NCBI GenBank assembly: GCA_054601695.1
Contig: BAAHQB010000064.1
Location: forward strand, 62,001-126,000
Reading direction: 5' to 3'
Length of the DNA stretch: 64,000 nucleotides
Source: Amorphochlora amoebiformis
Lineage: Eukaryota; Cercozoa; Chlorarachniophyceae
Of the stretch, positions 1 to 64,000 are shown in pieces. Position 1 is the first letter of the stretch. Each line of letters begins with the position of its first letter. The notes beneath the pieces were generated by a model that ran no database searches, was not told where the DNA came from, and was given only the letters and a program-made list of their open reading frames with translations. Position numbers and translations under genes: made by a program.

Positions 1-10139
<10,139 letters not shown>

Positions 10140-10246
10140 TGAGCAACGATATGGATTAAGGACCAACTCAACTCGACACCGCATAAGCAAACACACGCTC
10201 ACACTACGTCATTCAACTTGATATATTTATATTTAAAGATATATAC

Positions 10247-10295
<49 letters not shown>

Positions 10296-10419
10296 CGAAG
10301 AATGTACGTATACAAATAGATTTACGTTTATAAATGTATCTATATGTACACATATGTGTACAATATGTTTATACACACAGTTAGACACACAATTCATATA
10401 TCTATACATGTATATACGC

Positions 10420-10477
<58 letters not shown>

Positions 10478-10521
10478 GTAAATATAATATATACATTTAT
10501 ATGTATATATAGCATACATAC

Positions 10522-10582
<61 letters not shown>

Positions 10583-10697
10583 TATGTTTCACGTGATATT
10601 TATTTTGAATGTACACTTGTGCATATTTTTCCACATTGAAATCTGATCTGTATGTTCGTATGCATAATATGTCCACATTTGCTTTGTGTGACCACAG

Positions 10698-10888
10698 ATT
10701 TCCGAGGTTGCGAGTGTTGGCGATAAGAAAGTCGACGGTGTCTCGGTAACAACTCGTTTTTGCCTCAAGTTGTTTTCCATGTTCTGTTAACCGAGAACTC
10801 TTTGTTGTCGTCTCAAGTTGTTTTCCATCTTCTCTTACTCAAAATATCGAACCTCTTTCTCAACGCTATTCATGTGCATATGTATAAT

Positions 10889-10938
<50 letters not shown>

Positions 10939-10968
10939 CTATTTGTGTACATACGTAGTAACAAACAC

Positions 10969-11022
<54 letters not shown>

Positions 11023-11158
11023 CATGTAATATATATGCGTATAGATTCTCATATATGTATATATATATGAATGTATAAATTGTGTGTATTTATGTACATG
11101 TATATTCCTATATATACACAAGCATATTTTTACATATGTGTGTATAAATATATATATA

Positions 11159-11196
<38 letters not shown>

Positions 11197-11874
11197 TCGC
11201 ATGAGTATATTGTATCGTATATTAATGCATATTTTTATATTCAGGTTGAAACGAGAGAGGGTGACATTCTGCACATTCGAAAGAGAAAAATGCTGCACTG
11301 GAAACAAAGAAACAAGTCGTTCACAATTATTATCCATACATACATATCGAACATATACCAACCCCAACACCTTTAATAAAAACAGTAAGAAATAAGTCAT
11401 CAACGATTGTCCATACATATCTAACATATACCAATCCCAACACATGCCAATGAAAACAGTAAGAAACAGATTCATAATTGTTCATTCATATCTAACATAC
11501 ACATCAACCCCAGCGCAGGCCAATCAAATCGCTACATACTTTTCACCATAAGATTCATGAAATCTAAATGTATATATATATATATATATACATATGTATA
11601 ACAATATATGTGTAATGTATATATGTGTATATATATGTGTATATGATAAATACATATTTTACAAATATTTATATATGTAAATATATATATATATATATAC
11701 ATACATATATATATATATATATACAGAATGGCCCCTAATCTATGGAAATCCCTGATCCTCGAGCCGATGCGCGCGCCCTGGCCCACACCCGTCTCCACTC
11801 CAAGAGAAGGCATGCCACTGCCACACTGCCACAGAACAACAAAACCTTCCTCTGCCTTGTCTGCGTCATAGACT
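10698..11874 (+). CDS. Candidate additional exons: alternative C-terminus of the kinase or a separate small gene
   Basis: Three segments with acceptors and compatible phases: 10698-10745 ([16 protein letters not shown], donor GTAACA), 11245-11315 ([18 protein letters not shown] and following, weak donor GTCGTT) and 11727-11874 ([18 protein letters not shown] and following, ending in TAG). If the last kinase exon used a donor after the Lys-Pro-Leu codons (about 10035, GTCAAA), these could replace the low-complexity His/Gln tail in frame. I recognise no domain. The segment 11316-11515 is a repeat and 11833-11916 is internally duplicated, which weakens the case. The reverse strand is also open across 11727-12053, but the forward model is favoured by its splice sites. 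Confidence 0.35.
11300..11515. repeat. About 73-bp direct repeat, three copies
   Basis: Three diverged copies sharing AGTAAGAAA, a CCATACATATC(T/G)AACATATACCA core and an A/C-rich tail (CCAACCCCAACAC). The first copy overlaps the end of the candidate exon 11245-11315. It is open on the minus strand and gives a false ORF. Confidence 0.8.
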
Positions 11875-11916
11875 AGAACAACAAAACCTTTCTCTGCCTT
11901 GTCTGTGTTACTGCCA
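11833..11916. repeat. 42-bp direct duplication
   Basis: Two near-identical 42-bp units starting AGAACAACAAAACCTT at 11833 and 11875. The first lies in the candidate exon ending at 11874 and the second just before the modelled start of the SAM-PH gene at 11950. The unit length is a multiple of three. Confidence 0.85.
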
Positions 11917-11949
11917 CTCACTGCGGTGTATTGCTCATTAGCCTCCAAG

Positions 11950-26346
<14,397 letters not shown>

Positions 26347-26794
26347 ACGATGGGACTTGAGGTTGACTTCTTTGTGGGGCGGGCTGATGAGGAGATGGAC
26401 GAAGAGACGAAGAATGGTTACGTCGTCGACAAAGTACGTCAAAAGCTTTTCAAGGAGGACCTAACAAGGAACGAAGCAATCATGTATTCAGACGATTATG
26501 AGGACCGAAAAGGAAGCGGGGAATGAATTTGAGACACATGGACACGTGGATTCGAACGTGACTGTATTATGTCATTGAAAACCTGATTCCCCAGACCCAC
26601 TTTGTATAGCGCGGAGCGGAAGACCAATTCGTCATCTTCGGCATGACGCCGACCGATTTGACCTCTAAGACAAGTAGAGATATGTGATTAAAGTATTTTC
26701 TGCATTCTATATCTGTAATATTATTACTACTATTTTGTTCTTATTACATGTTGCAGATATATTGTTGTCGTTGCAGCCTCTTTTGTGGAATAGT

Positions 26795-26842
<48 letters not shown>

Positions 26843-26945
26843 AGATGTGCACATAATATGCGTATCGATATATATTTATATATGTGGTATATGTATGCAT
26901 ACAAGAACATAGATGTATTACATATTATATGGATGTGTACCGTAT

Positions 26946-26978
<33 letters not shown>

Positions 26979-27025
26979 ATATGTATACACATATGTGCAT
27001 ATATAATATAAATACATACATATAT

Positions 27026-27088
<63 letters not shown>

Positions 27089-27147
27089 TTATTATATATA
27101 TATATATATATATATGTAAACATGTAAAACTTACATATAGACGTAGC

Positions 27148-27203
<56 letters not shown>

Positions 27204-27598
27204 TATATTGATCTAAATATGTCGAAAATGACCTAGAATCCATCCCTGTGTGGTCCTCGTCGTTTATATCCCAGATGTGTGCCTGGGTCGATATAATACA
27301 TCAAATTACCATATAAACACATATATAAGTACATATACACATCCATATATATATATATATACATTAAATATACAATATTTATATAAATATATCTGTGCAC
27401 ATACAATTCTAATATTTTTACATTATATCTAGTAAAACTAGTAGCAGGAGACCCCCCAGATCCACTAGAAATCGGGAGTGTTTATCAAAGGTTTTCCAAC
27501 CTTTACAAAACAGCTAGTTTGGAAATATATTTCCAGACGGACAGTCACAAAAGCGCTCATGAAAGAGAGAAAGAAAGGCAATATTTAGAGAGCACTAA
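26347..27598. other. Intergenic region upstream of the G-alpha-like gene
   Basis: It separates the start of the G-alpha-like gene from the 3' end of the PH gene, both on the minus strand. The first 330 bp are TA-free and probably hold the promoter. They also contain a forward ORF from ATG 26350 to TGA 26526 (58 aa, very acidic and Lys-rich, MGLEVDFFVGRADEEM at its N-terminus) starting 4 bp from the divergent gene. Without a homologue I leave this as an unproven small ORF. About 26800-27200 is (TA)n. About 27230-27300 and 27430-27598 are mixed sequence with no exon I can support. Confidence 0.5.
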
Positions 27599-31635
<4,037 letters not shown>

Positions 31636-32050
31636 CTGGATATCCCGGCCACTCGCTCGATCAAGCAAACGAAACCACACCAAGTGCTGCCGAGACTGGC
31701 CTATCGAAAGGTAAATATCGTCCTTCAACGGCACTAATATCTTGCGCTCTGTGTGCCAACATGTGGAAATATAGGGAGGGATGGACCGGAAAAAAGCGAC
31801 AATTTGACAATCGAGTGGCGATTGGGTGCACCTGGTCGAAGGCTCGAAGGGGCGGAGACGACTAGAAGGAAATCACCACCGAGGTTACCGAACCCAACGC
31901 CATATGTTGCTAAACAGCGAAGTTTACGTCTAAGAAAGGGGATTAAACAGGTATTAAAAAGGAATGTGAGTAATACCCATGCCCTATATACCATCTAGAT
32001 ATAGTAAAAGGAGTAATACCCGGCAGCTGCATCTCGAGCTGAAGGCAGAC
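31636..32050. promoter_or_regulatory. Divergent promoter region between the PH gene (-) and GT17 gene (+)
   Basis: About 415 bp without (TA)n or other simple repeats, between head-to-head genes. It probably also holds the missing 5' exon(s) of the PH gene: a minus-strand ATG at 32052 followed by a donor-like GTATTA is one candidate and would overlap the GT17 start. No specific factor sites can be assigned. Confidence 0.45.
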
Positions 32051-50779
<18,729 letters not shown>

Positions 50780-51528
50780 CTTTTTGTCCAAACTTGAATC
50801 GATCATCACGCTGAAATTTTAGTTTTAAAGTCTCCAAACTTTGCGGCCTGCATGAGTCTACCACGTTCTCATACTAGTTAGTTGTAGGTCTCATCTAGCT
50901 TATCTCGTAGTCATTAGAGTCCAGCTTATATCTAGTTTATCTGGATATATCTAGTATATTCAAAAATCACATCGGATATATAGCAGATTTTATTGTATAT
51001 ATGGTACATCTCGAGTACCTTCGGACCAGTCGGATGTGCCGTTATATGCCTGGACTCTGGAGTCACAACTATGATCTAGTTAGCATTGGAACTTGACTGA
51101 CTAGTTTTGTTTAACAGATGCTTTCTAGATTCGAGATCTCTAGTTATATACAGATATATTCTAGATATTTGAGATAATACCTAGAATACCACTAGACCAG
51201 GCTTGAACTACTAGAAAGTTCCACTACTACCATGGCGTGTCGATTCTACCCTGGTCTAGCTGGTATCTCGACACGCGACACACAGAGATCATGATCATCT
51301 AGATCATATCCAGATCTACTACGTAGATGATTACTTACGAAAATCGATCAAGGAAAAATAATTTACTATGATAAATATTATCTAGATTATGTTCAATGGC
51401 CGGTCAGCCTGACTCGATCAGTGACCTATAACTGATCGTAATATTGACAGAAGTACAGAAATAAGCAATGATTAATTCGATATTCAAGTGGTCAGGTGGT
51501 GTTAAGTTTAGAACGAGATCTGCAAGAT
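50780..51528. other. Convergent intergenic region, CTAG-rich
   Basis: It lies between the 3' ends of the acylated-protein gene (+) and the UDP-sugar pyrophosphorylase gene (-). It has no (TA)n run and no coding signal. CTAG, TCTAG and AGATCT/GATCTAG steps are frequent from about 50870 to 51530, resembling the other convergent spacer at 17850-18660. Confidence 0.65.
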
Positions 51529-63448
<11,920 letters not shown>

Positions 63449-63798
63449 GAGAATCACGACGGGTTTTGGGGGGGAGTGGTTTGGGTGGGAGAGGACCTGG
63501 CACATGGGTTCGGGAGTCGTCGTTGGAGTTGTGTGCTCGCGTTCCGGCAGCGGCTTTGGGTACGAAGCTGAGCAAACGTGCCGGTTGAAAAGAGATATTT
63601 TTTCGAATCTCGTCGTCTTGGTAAAATTACCTATCTTTGACCACGAACCCTGATTTCCGTGAGACTAACGTTTTTCCATGATATCTCATCTGAGATATGC
63701 AGATATAGGTTTTATGATATATTAATAAGGTAAAAAACAATATGAGGATAACCCCTTTTCATTCGTATACATAGGGCTCTGTCACGCACAAAGTAAAA
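63449..63798. promoter_or_regulatory. Divergent promoter region between UDP-sugar pyrophosphorylase (-) and secretory gene (+)
   Basis: 350 bp, free of (TA)n, between two head-to-head starts. It contains an inverted repeat ATATCTCA-TC-TGAGATAT (63681-63698) that could be an operator-like site. Plus-strand ORFs overlapping it are shadows of the minus-strand coding region or chance. Confidence 0.45.
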
Positions 63799-64000
63799 AT
63801 GCGCCTCTCTCCCCGCGGTTTGGGTGCGACCGTGCTGTCTGGCCTTGCCCTGGCCTTTTCAGCTACGTATTCGTGCAGGTTCTTAGATAATAAAAGGTCC
63901 TATATATGTGGGTACGCAAATCTACATTCTGATACGTAATTACGTCCCATAAGCCTCGAATATAGCACCCGAAGAAGAGAAGGGGGGTCAAATGTCCTTT
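63799..64000 (+). CDS. First exon of a secreted or membrane protein (3'-partial)
   Basis: ATG at 63799 (preceded by AAAA) opens 26 codons: MRLSPRGLGATVLSGLALAF then SATYSC. This has a basic N-terminus, a hydrophobic core and a small-residue cleavage region, so it looks like a signal peptide. A donor GTTCTT at 63879 follows the split codon AG. The rest of the gene lies beyond the window; 63879-64000 is treated as intron. The family cannot be identified. Confidence 0.5.

Overview
The window is nuclear DNA of an intron-rich eukaryote, probably a unicellular one, in which (TA)n microsatellites fill almost every intron. All the introns I model are GT-AG. TTAGGG/CCCTAA-type telomeric repeats lie inside several introns. 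I cannot name the species. Nearly all long ORFs are artefacts of simple repeats (Tyr-Ile, Ser-Leu, Arg-Ala or Thr-Ser-His runs). The real exons are short (21 to 770 nt, plus one of 2.2 kb). I found them from splice sites, family motifs and unbroken reading phase across junctions.

Layout, left to right. (A) + strand, 1-10139: 3' part of a gene with the C-lobe end of one protein kinase, a Ser-rich linker, and a complete second kinase domain lacking the usual catalytic residues. Further exons to 11874 may form an alternative C-terminus. (B) + strand, 11950-17061: a SAM plus PH domain adaptor of about 321 aa. Then 2.3 kb between convergent genes, rich in CTAG. (E) - strand, 26346-19349: a predicted 1364-aa protein ending in a divergent heterotrimeric G-alpha-like domain. 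(C) - strand, about 31635-27599: a PH-domain protein whose 5' end is unresolved. A TA-free divergent promoter region separates it from (D) + strand, 32051-45544: a type II membrane glycosyltransferase of family GT17 (MGAT3-like), 17 exons, about 420 aa. (F) + strand, 47138-50779: a small protein with an N-terminal acylation signature. (G) - strand, 63448-51529: UDP-sugar pyrophosphorylase, 22 modelled exons, with a predicted C-terminal membrane anchor. A second TA-free divergent promoter region leads to (H) + strand, 63799 onward: the first exon of a secreted or membrane protein.

Gene order is ++ -- ++ - +. The two head-to-head intergenic regions are short and free of TA tracts. Two of the three longer spacers at gene 3' ends hold clear CTAG-rich islands, and the third holds a shorter one. 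Functionally the window joins signalling or membrane adaptors (tandem kinase, SAM-PH, G-alpha-like, PH, acylated protein) with sugar metabolism (UDP-sugar pyrophosphorylase, GT17). I see no evidence that they form one pathway.

The most unusual feature is repeated duplication of exon edges. Short fragments carrying a splice site plus the adjoining exon bases occur in 2 to 6 copies next to the real exon in at least six places. Next in interest are the predicted tail-anchored UDP-sugar pyrophosphorylase, the pseudokinase domain, the G-alpha-like protein with lost switch motifs, and an inverted telomeric-repeat palindrome inside an intron.
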